The notes: generated by a model from the letters alone, not told the origin. A DNA stretch of 60,302 nucleotides from Streptomyces sp. NRRL S-31 (GCF_000718775.1 NZ_JOCB01000077.1:1-60302); one strand, 5' to 3'. Shown: positions 1 through 8,426, numbered from the stretch's first letter. Made by a program: numbers and translations.

Positions 1-102
1 ACCGGGGGCGGCGGGGCGGGCCGGCCGGCCCGCCGACCCGACGGTCCCGCTGTCTCCGGCCCCGCCCCCGCCGACCCTGTTCCTCCGCCCCGGGCCGGCC
101 GC

Positions 103-990
103 CTACTCCCCGGTGTCCGCCAGCCGGGCCTCCGCCGCGGCCAGGATCTCGGTCACCCGGAGGCCGAAGGCCGCGTCGCAGGGGTGCGGGCGGCCCGCGC
201 GGGCCGCCCGCACCAGCGCGTCGGCGGCCCGGGAGAGCGCGGGGACCGCGCCCTCCGAGCTGCCGGGCATGGCCGACACGCCCGCCTCGCCCCGCAGCTC
301 CACTTCGGCCCCGGCCGCCGCCGGCGGAGCCGTCAGGCTGAGCGTGAGCGTGCTCGACGCGCCGGTGGCGTGGTCGAGCACCAGGTGGACGGTGTCGCCC
401 GGGCCGTGCGCCGCCGCCGCGACGTGCCGTACGTCGCCGAGGACCGGCAGCAGGACCGACAGGGCGTGCGGGCCGACGTCCCACAGCGCGCCCTTCTCCC
501 GCCGCCACGGCGAGTCCGTGAACGGGCCGTCACCGGTGAACAAGGTGCCGAGCCACTGCGCCCGCGCCGTGAACCAGCCCGCCACCCCGGCCTGTTCCTC
601 GATCCAGGACTCCGGCTCCTTCTGGAAGCGCGTGGTGAAGAAGACCACCGACGCCACCCCGGCCCGCTCCACCGCCTCCACCACGGCCCGGCCCTCGGCG
701 ACCGAGACCGCCAGCGGCTTGTCCAGCAGCAGGTGACGGCCCGCGTCGGCCGCCCGCACCGCCATCTCGGCCTGCACGGACGGCGGCAGCGCCACCGCCA
801 CCGCGTCCACGTCGGCCAGCAGCGCGTCCACACCGGTGTACGCGGGGACGCCGTACCGCTCCGCCAGCCCGGTGGCCGCCTCCGGCCGGCGCCCCCACAC
901 CCCGGCGAACTCCAGGCCGGTGTGTCCGGCGAGGGCGGGAGCGTACGCCGCCCGCGCCCACGGGCCCGTCCCCAGCAGTCCGATGCGCAT
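103..990 (-). CDS. Gfo/Idh/MocA family oxidoreductase
   Basis: This is a 295-residue NAD(P)-dependent oxidoreductase of the Gfo/Idh/MocA family, probably cytoplasmic and acting on a sugar or cyclitol. The N-terminus (MRIGLLGTGPWARAAY) is a Rossmann nucleotide-binding start. The family EKP-type motif appears as LLLDKPLAVS near residues 87-96, and its lysine normally helps catalysis. The C-terminal half is the usual alpha/beta substrate domain. Length is slightly short for the family (about 330-350). The ATG at 990 has an AAAGGAA ribosome site. It starts 36 nt after the ATP-grasp gene ends, on the same strand, so it may be transcribed with the graspetide genes. Substrate and link to peptide tailoring are inference. 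Confidence 0.85.
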   Translation of the reverse strand: MRIGLLGTGPWARAAYAPALAGHTGLEFAGVWGRRPEAATGLAERYGVPAYTGVDALLADVDAVAVALPPSVQAEMAVRAADAGRHLLLDKPLAVSVAEGRAVVEAVERAGVASVVFFTTRFQKEPESWIEEQAGVAGWFTARAQWLGTLFTGDGPFTDSPWRREKGALWDVGPHALSVLLPVLGDVRHVAAAAHGPGDTVHLVLDHATGASSTLTLSLTAPPAAAGAEVELRGEAGVSAMPGSSEGAVPALSRAADALVRAARAGRPHPCDAAFGLRVTEILAAAEARLADTGE

Positions 991-1026
991 GTCGCGTTCC
1001 TTTCTCCGATCCGTTCCCCGTTGTGC

Positions 1027-2010
1027 TCACCATGCCGTGCCCCGGTCGGCCGGCGTGCACCCGGTACCCGGATCCGGTCCCGCGGCGAGCCAGCCGGCGA
1101 TGGCGGCGGCGATCGGCTGGCCGGTGTCCATCTCGACGAAGCCGAACTGACCGGACTGGTTGCACTCCAGGAACCACCAGACGCCGTCGGCGTCCTCCGC
1201 GAAGTCGAAGGCGCCGTAGGCCAGTTCCGCCCCCGCCATGTAGCGCAGCACGCCCTTGGCGACAGGGGGCGGCACGTCCGCGGGCAGCCAGGGGGAGACC
1301 GAGGGGGCGTAACGGACGTCCACGTCGTCCGGGTGGGCGTCGGGGTCCGCCGGTTTGCGGGCGGCCAGCAGCGTGCCGCCGACGACCGTGAGCCGGATGT
1401 CGGCCCGCTTGGCGATGCGCCGTTGCAACAGGGTCGGGCCGTAGGCCACCGCGGTGAAGTCGGTGTCCGGCGCGACCCGGCTGGTCGGCACGGCCCGCGG
1501 CGGCTCCTGCGGATGCGCCCCGGACACCGGCTTGACCACCAGGTCCGGGTACCGCTGCGCGAACTCCCGCGCCGCCTGCGGGAACGTCGTGATGAGGGTG
1601 GCCGGCACGGCGAGGCCGCTGCGCTGGGCGAGGCCCAGCTGCCAGGGCTTGTACCGGGCACGGCGGGCGGCGTCCGGATGGTTCATCCAGCGGGCGGTGC
1701 CGCACAGCAGCAGGCCGTACAACGCCTGCGCGGACTCCTCCGTCAGCCAGGCGGACGGCTGCGCGGCCCGGGCGGCCGGGGCCCCCGGTCTTCGCACCCA
1801 GACGGAGCGCAGTCCGTCCAGGCCCACCAGACGCCCGCCGACGGACAGCCGCCCCCGGCGGACGCCCCGCACGTACTCGCCCGACAGCGCCACCCCGTTG
1901 GTCAGATCGGCGGGGTCCAGCCGGACCACGGGCACGCCGGCCTCGCGCAGCCGGAGCACCACCATGTCCGCCGTCACGTCCTCTTCACTGGTCAGGATGA
2001 GCACGGTCAT
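1027..2010 (-). CDS. tgmB: ATP-grasp graspetide maturase (TgmB/MvdC-like)
   Basis: This 327-residue ATP-grasp ligase is expected to form ester or amide side-chain crosslinks in the small precursor peptide encoded just upstream. The ATP-grasp fold is visible as DLVVKPVSGA near residue 155, a basic strand (LLQRRIAKRADIRLTVVGG) near 195-213, and the metal-binding strand WFLECNQSGQFGFVEMD near residues 282-298. The E-x-N-x-x-G-Q-F signature is characteristic of MvdC/MvdD/TgmB ribosomal-peptide maturases. N-terminal residues 1-110 form the pre-grasp domain seen in this group. The start lies 16 nt after the precursor stop with no strong ribosome site, which suggests translational coupling. Family call is solid; the exact product topology is not visible. 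Confidence 0.9.
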   Translation of the reverse strand: MTVLILTSEEDVTADMVVLRLREAGVPVVRLDPADLTNGVALSGEYVRGVRRGRLSVGGRLVGLDGLRSVWVRRPGAPAARAAQPSAWLTEESAQALYGLLLCGTARWMNHPDAARRARYKPWQLGLAQRSGLAVPATLITTFPQAAREFAQRYPDLVVKPVSGAHPQEPPRAVPTSRVAPDTDFTAVAYGPTLLQRRIAKRADIRLTVVGGTLLAARKPADPDAHPDDVDVRYAPSVSPWLPADVPPPVAKGVLRYMAGAELAYGAFDFAEDADGVWWFLECNQSGQFGFVEMDTGQPIAAAIAGWLAAGPDPGTGCTPADRGTAW

Positions 2011-2026
2011 CTGTGGAAGCCCGTGT

Positions 2027-2218
2027 TCAGTCGTCGAAGTGCGTCTTGGAACCGGCGGTCGAGGCCGTGGTCCCGAGTGCCCTCAGCGTCGCGTGGTCGG
2101 TGGCGGCGATCCGCCCGTCCGGGAGGACGTTCAGCTGGAGTCCGGAGTCGTACGCGTACGGAGGGGTGACGTCCAACTGCACAGCGGGTCGCGCGTAGTC
2201 GAGCGTGAACGGTTGCAT
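2027..2218 (-). CDS. tgmA: ATP-grasp-modified RiPP precursor (TgmA-like)
   Basis: This is a 63-residue peptide whose shape and position identify it as the substrate of the adjacent ATP-grasp ligase. The leader contains the family-like segment PFTLDYARP at residues 3-11 and an LNVLPDGR-type segment near 29-36. The C-terminal core is rich in Thr/Ser followed by acidic residues (TTASTAGSKTHFDD, residues 50-63), giving hydroxyl acceptors and carboxylate donors for omega-ester links. The ATG has a clear AGGGAGAGG ribosome site. A TATAAG hexamer at 2247-2252 (minus strand) could be its -10 box, but no convincing -35 is seen. No PIMT-type methyltransferase (TgmC) follows; the third gene in line is an oxidoreductase. 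Confidence 0.85.
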   Translation of the reverse strand: MQPFTLDYARPAVQLDVTPPYAYDSGLQLNVLPDGRIAATDHATLRALGTTASTAGSKTHFDD

Positions 2219-2318
2219 GGCCTCTCCCTGATTAGGCTTTCACGTCCTTATACGAGTCGAACGGGTGATTGGTTTCCTCACGCTGGGTGATCGCGGCCCG
2301 GAGGAGGTGCCGCGCGGA

Positions 2319-3185
2319 TCACCCCGCGAGCGCCGCCCGCGCCGCCGTCAGCGCCTGTTCCGCGTACCCGCGGCCGAACAGCACCGCGTGCACCAGCAGC
2401 GGGAAGAGCTGGTGCAGACCGACCCGGCCCCGCCAGCCGTCGGCCAGGGGTGCCGCCTCCTGGTAGGCGGTCAGGACGTCGTCCAGACGGGGACAGCCGA
2501 AGAGCCGGAGCATCGCCAGATCGGTCTCCCGGTGCCCGCCGTGCGCGGCCGGGTCGATGAGCCGGACCTCGCCGTCGGCGCCCCACAGCACATTGCCGTT
2601 CCACAGGTCGCCGTGCAGCCGGGCGGGCGGCCCGGCCGGGCCCGCCAGCTCCGGCAGCCGCGCGCAGACCCGCTCGAACACGGCCGCCTCATCGCCGCCG
2701 AGCGTGCCGCGGTCGACCGCGCCGCGCACGTACGGCAGGACCCGGTGCTCGGCGTACCAGCGGGGCCAGTCGGTGCCCGGCGCGTTGCGCAGCGGAGCGC
2801 GGCCGATCCAGGCGTCCTCGGGCCCGCCGGGCGGCGGCGCCCCGAAGTGCGGGGCGCCCGCCCCGTGCAGCGCGGCCAGCGCACGGCCGAAACGCAGCGC
2901 CGCCCCGGGGGAGGGGGACCCGGTGGGCACCCGCTCGGTCACCATCCAGTCCTCGTCATGGCCCAGCACCCGCGGCACCCGGACCGCGTCCGCGGCGGCC
3001 AGCCAGCGCAGTCCCGCCACCTCGGCGCGCACCGCGCGCGGGCCGTCGCCCCGCTTGACCATCACCGGCGTCCCGCCGTCGAGCAGGACTTCCACGGGCG
3101 ACCCGGACGCCCGCCCGGTCCGCACGACCGGGCGCCCGGTCAGCCGGGCCACCACCTGTCCCGGTTCCTCTTCACGGTTGCCCAC
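2319..3185 (-). CDS. fructosamine kinase family protein
   Basis: This 288-residue protein has the aminoglycoside/choline-kinase-like fold of the fructosamine-3-kinase family, which phosphorylates ketosamines formed by protein glycation. Visible motifs are VMVKRGDG (ATP-site lysine), the catalytic loop RLHGDLWNGNVLW near residue 190, and the metal-binding LIDPAAHGG about 16 residues later. I chose the GTG at 3185 (VGNREEEPGQ) because the reading frame upstream to 3233 looks non-coding, but the longer start cannot be excluded. The gene stands alone between the graspetide precursor and an SCO6745-like gene on the same strand. Its physiological substrate is not shown by the sequence. Confidence 0.82.
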   Translation of the reverse strand: MGNREEEPGQVVARLTGRPVVRTGRASGSPVEVLLDGGTPVMVKRGDGPRAVRAEVAGLRWLAAADAVRVPRVLGHDEDWMVTERVPTGSPSPGAALRFGRALAALHGAGAPHFGAPPPGGPEDAWIGRAPLRNAPGTDWPRWYAEHRVLPYVRGAVDRGTLGGDEAAVFERVCARLPELAGPAGPPARLHGDLWNGNVLWGADGEVRLIDPAAHGGHRETDLAMLRLFGCPRLDDVLTAYQEAAPLADGWRGRVGLHQLFPLLVHAVLFGRGYAEQALTAARAALAG

Positions 3186-3411
3186 GGCCCCAGAGTACGG
3201 CCGGTGACGGGCTTGCCTCACCGGGCGGTTCACTCCTCGGTACGACGGATTTCCGCCGAACCGGCCCGGGGGCCGCCCGCGGTGGTGCGGTACGGCCGGT
3301 GCGTGTCCGTCGGCCGGTCACCGCGCCGCCGGTGAGCCGGCGGAGGGCAGCCCCGCCGGCGCCGTACGGCCGCCGCGTCCGGCCCCGCACCCGGGCGGGG
3401 CACCGGCGTCC

Positions 3412-4338
3412 TCAGCGGCCGGCGGGGCCCGGCCCCCGGGTCAGCCCCACCGGGTTGCCGGGCGGCAGCAGACCCGACTCCCCGACCGTTTGGGCGAGCG
3501 GCTCCAGCAGCGCGGCCAGCCGCCCGGTCCGCTCGGCGCCCAGCGTGGACCACGGCCGTCCGGCCGCCGCGTCGGTGAGCGCCTCGGTCCGCCGACGCAG
3601 GGCCGCCCCCGGGGGCGTGAGCGAACCGTCCGCCGTGAGCCTGCCGTCCGCGCGCAGCCGCGCCACGGCAGCCGCCCAGTCCTCCTCGCTCCACTTCCGT
3701 GTCTCGCGCAGGAACGCCGCGTCGGATTCGCCGGCCGCCGCCTTGAGCACCATGGCCTCGACGGGGCCGAGCCCCAGGCCGACCAGCACCGCCACGTGGG
3801 AGTCGCCCCGGTGTTCGCGCAGGGTCGTCAGGGCCTGCCAGAGACGGGCGGCCGGTCTCTCGGGGCGCGGCAGCGCCTGGTTGGCGGCGGCCAGCACCCT
3901 GCCCGTGGTGTCCGCCGCGGCGGCGGCCTCCCAGGCGAGGTCCGCGGCCCGCGCGAAGGAGGCGGAACCGACGGTGTCCGCGCCGAACAGGCGTGTCATC
4001 GCCGTGTCCATCGCCTCCAGGCGGGCCGCGAGCACGTCCGCCGGAGCGGCGTACGACCAGGCGTCCGGCAGCGCCCGGGCCACCCGGGACGGGTGGAAGA
4101 CGTAGAAGCAGCTCGTCACCACGGACGGGGGCGCCGCCCCGAGCGGGGCGGCGCGCAGCGCGAAGTAGCCCATCCAGTAACCGCGCAGTCCGAGGTCCTC
4201 CGCCGCCCGGTGCGCCTCCGGTGCGAAGTACACCAGATCGTGCACCGGCTCGTACCGCTCCCACAGCTCCCGCGCCCGTGTGTCCGCCCCCGTGTCCGTC
4301 CTCGTGTCGGGCTCCGTGTGCGCCGCCGTGTCCGTCAC
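3412..4338 (-). CDS. SCO6745 family protein
   Basis: This 308-residue protein matches the Streptomyces SCO6745 family, whose members are helical proteins of unknown biochemical function. It opens with a short threonine/aspartate-rich stretch, then RARELWERYEPVHDLVYFAPE and a GYWMGYFALRAAPLG segment typical of the family. The C-terminal 100 residues (SEEDWAAAVARLRADGRLTADGSLTPPG) resemble a winged-helix. No catalytic motif is visible. The GTG at 4338 is preferred because it is preceded by GGGGAGG; a 20-bp palindrome at 4387-4406 lies 48 nt upstream and may be its operator. Confidence 0.75.
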   Translation of the reverse strand: MTDTAAHTEPDTRTDTGADTRARELWERYEPVHDLVYFAPEAHRAAEDLGLRGYWMGYFALRAAPLGAAPPSVVTSCFYVFHPSRVARALPDAWSYAAPADVLAARLEAMDTAMTRLFGADTVGSASFARAADLAWEAAAAADTTGRVLAAANQALPRPERPAARLWQALTTLREHRGDSHVAVLVGLGLGPVEAMVLKAAAGESDAAFLRETRKWSEEDWAAAVARLRADGRLTADGSLTPPGAALRRRTEALTDAAAGRPWSTLGAERTGRLAALLEPLAQTVGESGLLPPGNPVGLTRGPGPAGR

Positions 4339-4386
4339 CGCTGTCCTCCCCGCCGCCGGTCCGTCGTGCCGCCGGCACCAGCGTGC

Positions 4387-4406
4387 GTTATGACGGACGT
4401 CATAAC
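4387..4406. promoter_or_regulatory. perfect 8-4-8 inverted repeat, putative operator
   Basis: GTTATGAC, four bases (GGAC), then GTCATAAC form a perfect palindrome in an otherwise extremely GC-rich gap. It lies 48 nt upstream of the SCO6745-like gene. Its AT-rich arms and symmetric form suggest a dimeric repressor site (GntR, MarR or similar); the regulator is unknown. Confidence 0.5.
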
Positions 4407-4690
4407 AAGGGGCCCGGTCCCATCCGGCGTCAGGACCGGAGGCCGGGAAGCCGGTGACCGTGCCGCGGGCCGCCATCCGTCCGATCCGGCGGTCCCCCGG
4501 CCGCGTCGCCGACTGGGCCGGACGAGGGGCCGCGGAGCGGGCGCACTGGGACAGACGGGTGGCGTGATGCCCCGGCTGGGCGGCCCGGATGGTGGGAGTC
4601 CGGGGCCTCGCTGACGGTGGTTCATGTCGAGGCCGGGTCCATCCAGCTGATGAGGTATCCGCTGCCCGGTCACGGTGGAAGGACATCACT
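4407..4690. other. intergenic region without recognisable gene
   Basis: This gap separates the divergent SCO6745-like gene and the secreted repeat protein. The reading frame of the downstream gene stays open upstream to 4589 but lacks a ribosome site there. No terminator or clear promoter could be assigned. Confidence 0.4.
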
Positions 4691-5353
4691 ATGCGCTCTG
4701 CCCGCATGCTCCTGGCGACGGCGGCCGCCACGGCCGCCCTCGCCTTCGCGACGCCCGGAGCCGCGTTCGCCGTTCCGGCCGACGGCGGTGGTGACGACTC
4801 CTCGTACAGCAGGGAGAACGACAGCGACTCCGACCGTGACAACGGATCCGACAGCGGCCGGGACGGCCAGGAAGAGCAGAACAACCGGAACAACCAGAAC
4901 AACCAGGATGAGGGGAACGGTCAGGACGAGGGGAACGGTCAGGACGAGGGGAACGGCCAGGACAAGGAGTACGGCAACAAGCGCGGGGACCGAGGAGAAC
5001 ACAACGGACCGCGCGGCGGAATGCACACGGGTGGCGGAGCGCTCGCCGCGGTGCGCGGCGGCAACTGGGGTTCAGAGGACGACAGCAGGTTCGACTCCGA
5101 GGGCTCCCGCGACAAGGGCGGGGACGACGGCGGCGAGGAGAGGGGCGAGAAGGGCGGCGGCAAGGGCGGCAAGGGCGGCAAGAGCGAGTGGGGCGAGGAG
5201 GAGGGCCGTGACAAGCCGCGCGGCGGCATGCACACCGGTGGCGGCGCGCTCGCCACGCCCGGTGTCACCGCGGGCGGTATCGCCGTGCTGGCCGTAGCCG
5301 GCACCGGCGCGTACGCGCTGCGCCGCAGGAAGGTCGCCGGGCCGGCGTCCTGA
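4691..5353 (+). CDS. secreted repeat protein, candidate sortase F substrate
   Basis: This 220-residue protein has an N-terminal signal peptide (MRSARMLLATAAATAALAF, cleavage probably after AFA-VPA). A hydrophilic, disordered Asp/Asn/Gln/Gly/Lys-rich region follows, including three perfect six-residue repeats (DEGNGQ). A hydrophobic C-terminal segment (GGIAVLAVAGTGAYALRRR) has a basic tail. The order resembles a wall-anchored protein, but no LPXTG or LAXTG is present. Instead a 13-residue motif, PRGGMHTGGGALA, occurs twice (residues 107-119 and 176-188), the second copy just before the membrane segment where a sorting signal would lie. A class F sortase follows 204 nt downstream. The ATG has GGAAGGA. 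No enzymatic domain is seen. Confidence 0.75.
   Translation: MRSARMLLATAAATAALAFATPGAAFAVPADGGGDDSSYSRENDSDSDRDNGSDSGRDGQEEQNNRNNQNNQDEGNGQDEGNGQDEGNGQDKEYGNKRGDRGEHNGPRGGMHTGGGALAAVRGGNWGSEDDSRFDSEGSRDKGGDDGGEERGEKGGGKGGKGGKSEWGEEEGRDKPRGGMHTGGGALATPGVTAGGIAVLAVAGTGAYALRRRKVAGPAS
4907..4960 (+). repeat. three 18-bp tandem repeats
   Basis: Three adjacent 18-bp units encode DEGNGQ inside the secreted repeat protein. Copies differ only at two third-codon positions, so the array is a likely site of slippage and length variation. Confidence 0.8.
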
Positions 5354-5557
5354 CGGGTTGCCGTCCCAGGGGCCGCGGACGCCGCCGGCACGCCGACCGT
5401 GCCGGCGGCCCGCGCTCCCCGAGCCGCCCCTTGGCCGTCCCCTCCGGCCCGCCCGCCTCTTCCCCCGTGCTCTTCCGTCCGTCCCCTCCCCGCTCCGATC
5501 CGCGTGCTCTCCCTGCCCTGATCCCCGTGCTGCCGTGTCCGAGTGAGGTGGTGTCCG

Positions 5558-6220
5558 ATGGCAGCAGATCCCTCCGCGACCTCCTCAGCACCGGCACCGG
5601 ACGACCGGCGCTCCGGCTTCGGCGGGCGGTTGCCGCTGTGGGGCGTGGCGGTCGTCTTCCTCGCCGTCAGCGTGTTCGGCGGCCATCACCAGCCGGACGA
5701 CAAGCCGCGCACCCCCCGGGCCTCGGGCGCCGGCGCGTCCGCGAATCCGCGCGGCGACGGCGGGGAGCTGCCCCGGTCCGCGCCGACCCGTCTGCGCATC
5801 CCGAAGATCTCCGTGGACGCCCCCTTCACCACCCTGGCCGTCGGCGCCTCGGGTCAGCTCCAGCCGCCACCCGCCGGCGACACCAATCTCGTCGGCTGGT
5901 ACGCCGAGGGGGTCTCGCCCGGCGAGAAGGGCACCGCGATCATCGCCGGGCACGTCGACACGGTGACCTCCGCGGCCGTCTTCGCGAACCTGGACGACCT
6001 GGAGCCCGGCGACCGGTTCTCCGTGGAACGGGCCGACGGGCACACGGCGGACTTCGTGGTGGACGACGCCGAGACCTTCGCCAAGGACGACTTCCCCAGC
6101 GACCGGGTGTACGCGGACGCCGCACGTCCCGAGGTCCGGCTCATCACCTGTGCCGGGGACTACGACCGGACGGTGCGGGACTACACCGACAACCTGGTCG
6201 TCTTCGCCCACCTGGAGTGA
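5558..6220 (+). CDS. class F sortase
   Basis: This is a 220-residue membrane-anchored cysteine transpeptidase. Residues 1-25 are cytoplasmic, followed by a single membrane helix (LWGVAVVFLAVSVFGG) and a disordered linker. The sortase barrel starts at TRLRIPKISVDAPF. Catalytic residues are visible: His in IIAGHVDT, Cys in RLITCAGDYDR, and an Arg a few residues after the Cys. The TLAVGASGQLQPP and NLVGWYAEG segments are typical of class F enzymes. ATG 5558 follows a GAGGTGG ribosome site. The neighbour upstream is a secreted repeat protein with a duplicated non-LPXTG motif, a plausible dedicated substrate. Confidence 0.92.
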   Translation: MAADPSATSSAPAPDDRRSGFGGRLPLWGVAVVFLAVSVFGGHHQPDDKPRTPRASGAGASANPRGDGGELPRSAPTRLRIPKISVDAPFTTLAVGASGQLQPPPAGDTNLVGWYAEGVSPGEKGTAIIAGHVDTVTSAAVFANLDDLEPGDRFSVERADGHTADFVVDDAETFAKDDFPSDRVYADAARPEVRLITCAGDYDRTVRDYTDNLVVFAHLE

Positions 6221-6228
6221 GCGGGGCC

Positions 6229-7395
6229 TCAGCCGGCGGTGCCCGCGAAGGGGCCGCCGGCGCCGAACGCCAGCGCCGCGAACCGTTCGCCGATCCGGCG
6301 GTGGCCGGCCGGGTCCGGGTGCAGGCCGTCGGGCAGCGGCAGCTCGGCGAAGTCGGCCTCGCCGTACAGCTCCCGGCCGTCCAGGTAGTGCAGCGCCGGG
6401 TCACCGGCCGCCCGCTCGCGCACGATCCGGGCCAGCTCCTCGCGGATGACCGCGAGGGTGAGCTTCCCGGCCGCCCGCTCGGCGGGATCCCCGGTGGCCC
6501 GGTACCGCAGGCGTCCCTCGCCCAGGGCGGCCAGGTCCATGGCGGTGGGCCCGGGCGTGCCCTCGTGTATCGGGCACAGCACCGGGGAGACCACGAGCAG
6601 CGGTGTGTCGGGGTGGCCCTCGCGGATGGTGTCGAGGAAGCCGTGCACGGCGGGACCGAAGGCGCGCAGCCGCATCAGGTCGGCGTTGACGAGGTTGATG
6701 CCGAGCTTGACGCTGACCAGGTCGGCGGGCGTGTCGCGCAGTGCGCGGGCGGTGAACGGGTCGAGCAGCGCGCTGCCGCCCAGCCCGAGGTTGATCAGCT
6801 CGACCGCCCCCAGGGAGGCGGCGAGCGCAGGCCAGGTGGTGGTCGGGCCGGCCGCGTCGGAGCCGTGACTGAGCGAACTGCCGTGGTGCAGCCACACCCT
6901 GCGGCCCCGGTCCGGCACGGGCTCGACGGGGGCGTCGGCGCGCAGCGCGACGAGTTCCGTGGTCTCGTTGTGCGGCAGCCAGATCTCCACGTCCTTGACG
7001 GTGTCCGGCAGCCCGGTGAAGCGGACGGTGCCGACCGGCCCGGGGCGGTGCTCGGCGGAGCCGGTGGCCAGGTCGATGGTGAGCGTGTCGCCCGCGGCCA
7101 GGGTGGCGCTGCCGGCCGGGCGGCCGTCGACGAGCAGGTCGTAGACGCCGTCCGGGCGGGGCGGCGCTCCGGTGTAGACCCGTTTGGTCGGCAGGGTGTC
7201 CAGCTCGACGGTGGTGGCGCGGGTGCGGAAGGCCAGCCGTACGCCGGAGGGCTGGGACTCCGCCAGGGCGAGCTGCGGGTCGGCGCACTGGGCGCGGGCC
7301 CGGGCGGGCAGCCGGTGCGGCAGCAACCCCTGTGCGGTGCGCTCCAGTTCGAGGGCGCCGCGGATCAGGGCGGCGGTGAGGGGGATGGCGTGCAT
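6229..7395 (-). CDS. SGNH/GDSL hydrolase family protein
   Basis: This 388-residue protein combines an N-terminal beta-sandwich-like region (about residues 1-160) with a C-terminal SGNH hydrolase domain. The nucleophile serine is probably in LHHGSSLSHGSDA near residue 170, the oxyanion glycine in NLGLGGSALLDP, the Asn-like block in VSVKLGINLVNAD, and the catalytic Asp-His pair in LPDGLHPDPAGHRRIGERF near the end. It is a likely cytoplasmic esterase or deacetylase; no signal peptide is evident. ATG 7395 was chosen because the extension to 7485 overlaps the TetR gene. It lies 29 nt downstream of that regulator on the same strand, so the two form a likely operon. Confidence 0.85.
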   Translation of the reverse strand: MHAIPLTAALIRGALELERTAQGLLPHRLPARARAQCADPQLALAESQPSGVRLAFRTRATTVELDTLPTKRVYTGAPPRPDGVYDLLVDGRPAGSATLAAGDTLTIDLATGSAEHRPGPVGTVRFTGLPDTVKDVEIWLPHNETTELVALRADAPVEPVPDRGRRVWLHHGSSLSHGSDAAGPTTTWPALAASLGAVELINLGLGGSALLDPFTARALRDTPADLVSVKLGINLVNADLMRLRAFGPAVHGFLDTIREGHPDTPLLVVSPVLCPIHEGTPGPTAMDLAALGEGRLRYRATGDPAERAAGKLTLAVIREELARIVRERAAGDPALHYLDGRELYGEADFAELPLPDGLHPDPAGHRRIGERFAALAFGAGGPFAGTAG

Positions 7396-7424
7396 CGTGT
7401 GTCCGTCTGCCTCTCGGGAAGGTC

Positions 7425-7997
7425 TCAGGGGCGGTCGGGCCAGGTGCGCAGCAGGGAGTCCAGGGCCTCCAGGATGCGCGTCCACGACTCCTGCGAGTCG
7501 GGCGCGCTGTGGCTGAAGCCGCCGGCCGTCTCCAGGCTGACGTAGCCGTGGAAGACGCTGCCCAGGAGACGGACCGCGTGTGTCTGGTCCGGCTCGGACA
7601 GGTCGTAGCCGCGCAGGATCGCCCGGGTCAGCTGGGCGATCCGGACGCCCGCGCTGCCCGCCGCGGTCTCGCAGTCCAGCGGGTGGCGGGCCGCCGCGTA
7701 GCGGCCGGGGTGGGCCCGGGCGTAGTCCCGGTAGACGTTCGCGAACGCGGCCAGGGCGTCCGCCCCGGACCGGCCGGCCAGCGCCTCGGCGGCCCGGTCG
7801 GCCAGTTCCTCCAGCGCGAGCAGCGCGATCCGCGTCTTCAGGTCCTGGGAATTCCGCAGGTGCGAGTACAGGCTCGCGACCTTGACGTCGAACCGCCGGG
7901 CCAGCGCGGAGGCCGTCACCTGGTCGAAGCCCACCTCGTCGGCCAGTTCCGCCCCGGCTCGGACCAGTCGTTCGGTGGTCAGGCCCACCCGTCCCAT
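7425..7997 (-). CDS. TetR/AcrR family transcriptional regulator
   Basis: This 190-residue repressor has an N-terminal TetR helix-turn-helix (VGFDQVTASALARRFDVKVASLYSH, about residues 20-45), followed by a helical ligand-binding domain of the WHG-containing type (GYDLSEPDQTHAVRLLGSVFHGYVSLE). The ATG at 7997 has a strong GGGAGGA site. The gene precedes the SGNH hydrolase on the same strand. Its own promoter (TTGCCT / 18 nt / CATAAT) contains an inverted repeat between the -35 and -10 boxes, so autorepression is likely. The ligand is unknown. Confidence 0.9.
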   Translation of the reverse strand: MGRVGLTTERLVRAGAELADEVGFDQVTASALARRFDVKVASLYSHLRNSQDLKTRIALLALEELADRAAEALAGRSGADALAAFANVYRDYARAHPGRYAAARHPLDCETAAGSAGVRIAQLTRAILRGYDLSEPDQTHAVRLLGSVFHGYVSLETAGGFSHSAPDSQESWTRILEALDSLLRTWPDRP

Positions 7998-8024
7998 GGT
8001 TCTTCCTCCCGTCTGCCGTAAGCG

Positions 8025-8054
8025 ATTATGCAGCTTCCTAAAAGCTTTAGGCAA
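8025..8054 (-). promoter_or_regulatory. promoter with embedded operator for the TetR gene
   Basis: On the minus strand TTGCCT (8054-8049) and CATAAT (8030-8025) are separated by exactly 18 nt. An inverted repeat CCTAAA/TTTAGG (8037-8051) overlaps the -35 and spacer. This is the usual arrangement for an autoregulated TetR gene. It is the clearest AT-rich promoter in the first 10 kb. Confidence 0.6.
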
Positions 8055-8426
8055 ACGGCTTGGATTGCCAGGTCGGGGGTGACCGCCGACACCGCGCGGT
8101 GGGCGGCGGCTACCCGGAGGCCGCCTTCCCGTACCCCACCACCTCGGCCGCCGCCACGACGGCCCATGTCGTCGCCGTGTCCGAGTCCCGAAGGTGCCCG
8201 GGGTGCGACGACCGAGCCCGAAGCCCCCGCACCCCGGCGGACCCGACGCCTCCGTACCCGACGCCTCCGTACCCCGGCGGACCTGCGACTTGTGTCGGCG
8301 GCGGTGCCGTGGAACGCTTCGGTCCGCCGGTCGCGGCCACGTCCGGCGCGGGCGGCGGGCACCGGCTCCGGACGGGGCGCGGACCAGGTGCCGGGCCGGC
8401 CGTGGGAGCGAACGGGGAGTGGACCG
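8055..8426. other. intergenic region with short direct repeat
   Basis: This gap lies between the divergent TetR and LysR genes. It contains a 15-bp unit (CCCGACGCCTCCGTA) repeated twice at 8242-8271, flanked on both sides by a CCCCGGCGGA element (8233 and 8274 area). Reading frames are open but lack start signals, and no gene is supported. Confidence 0.4.

Noticed and set aside
8028..8426. N-terminal extension of the LysR gene
   Set aside because: The frame is open but lacks a ribosome site and would place residues before a canonical LysR start that has GGGGAG.
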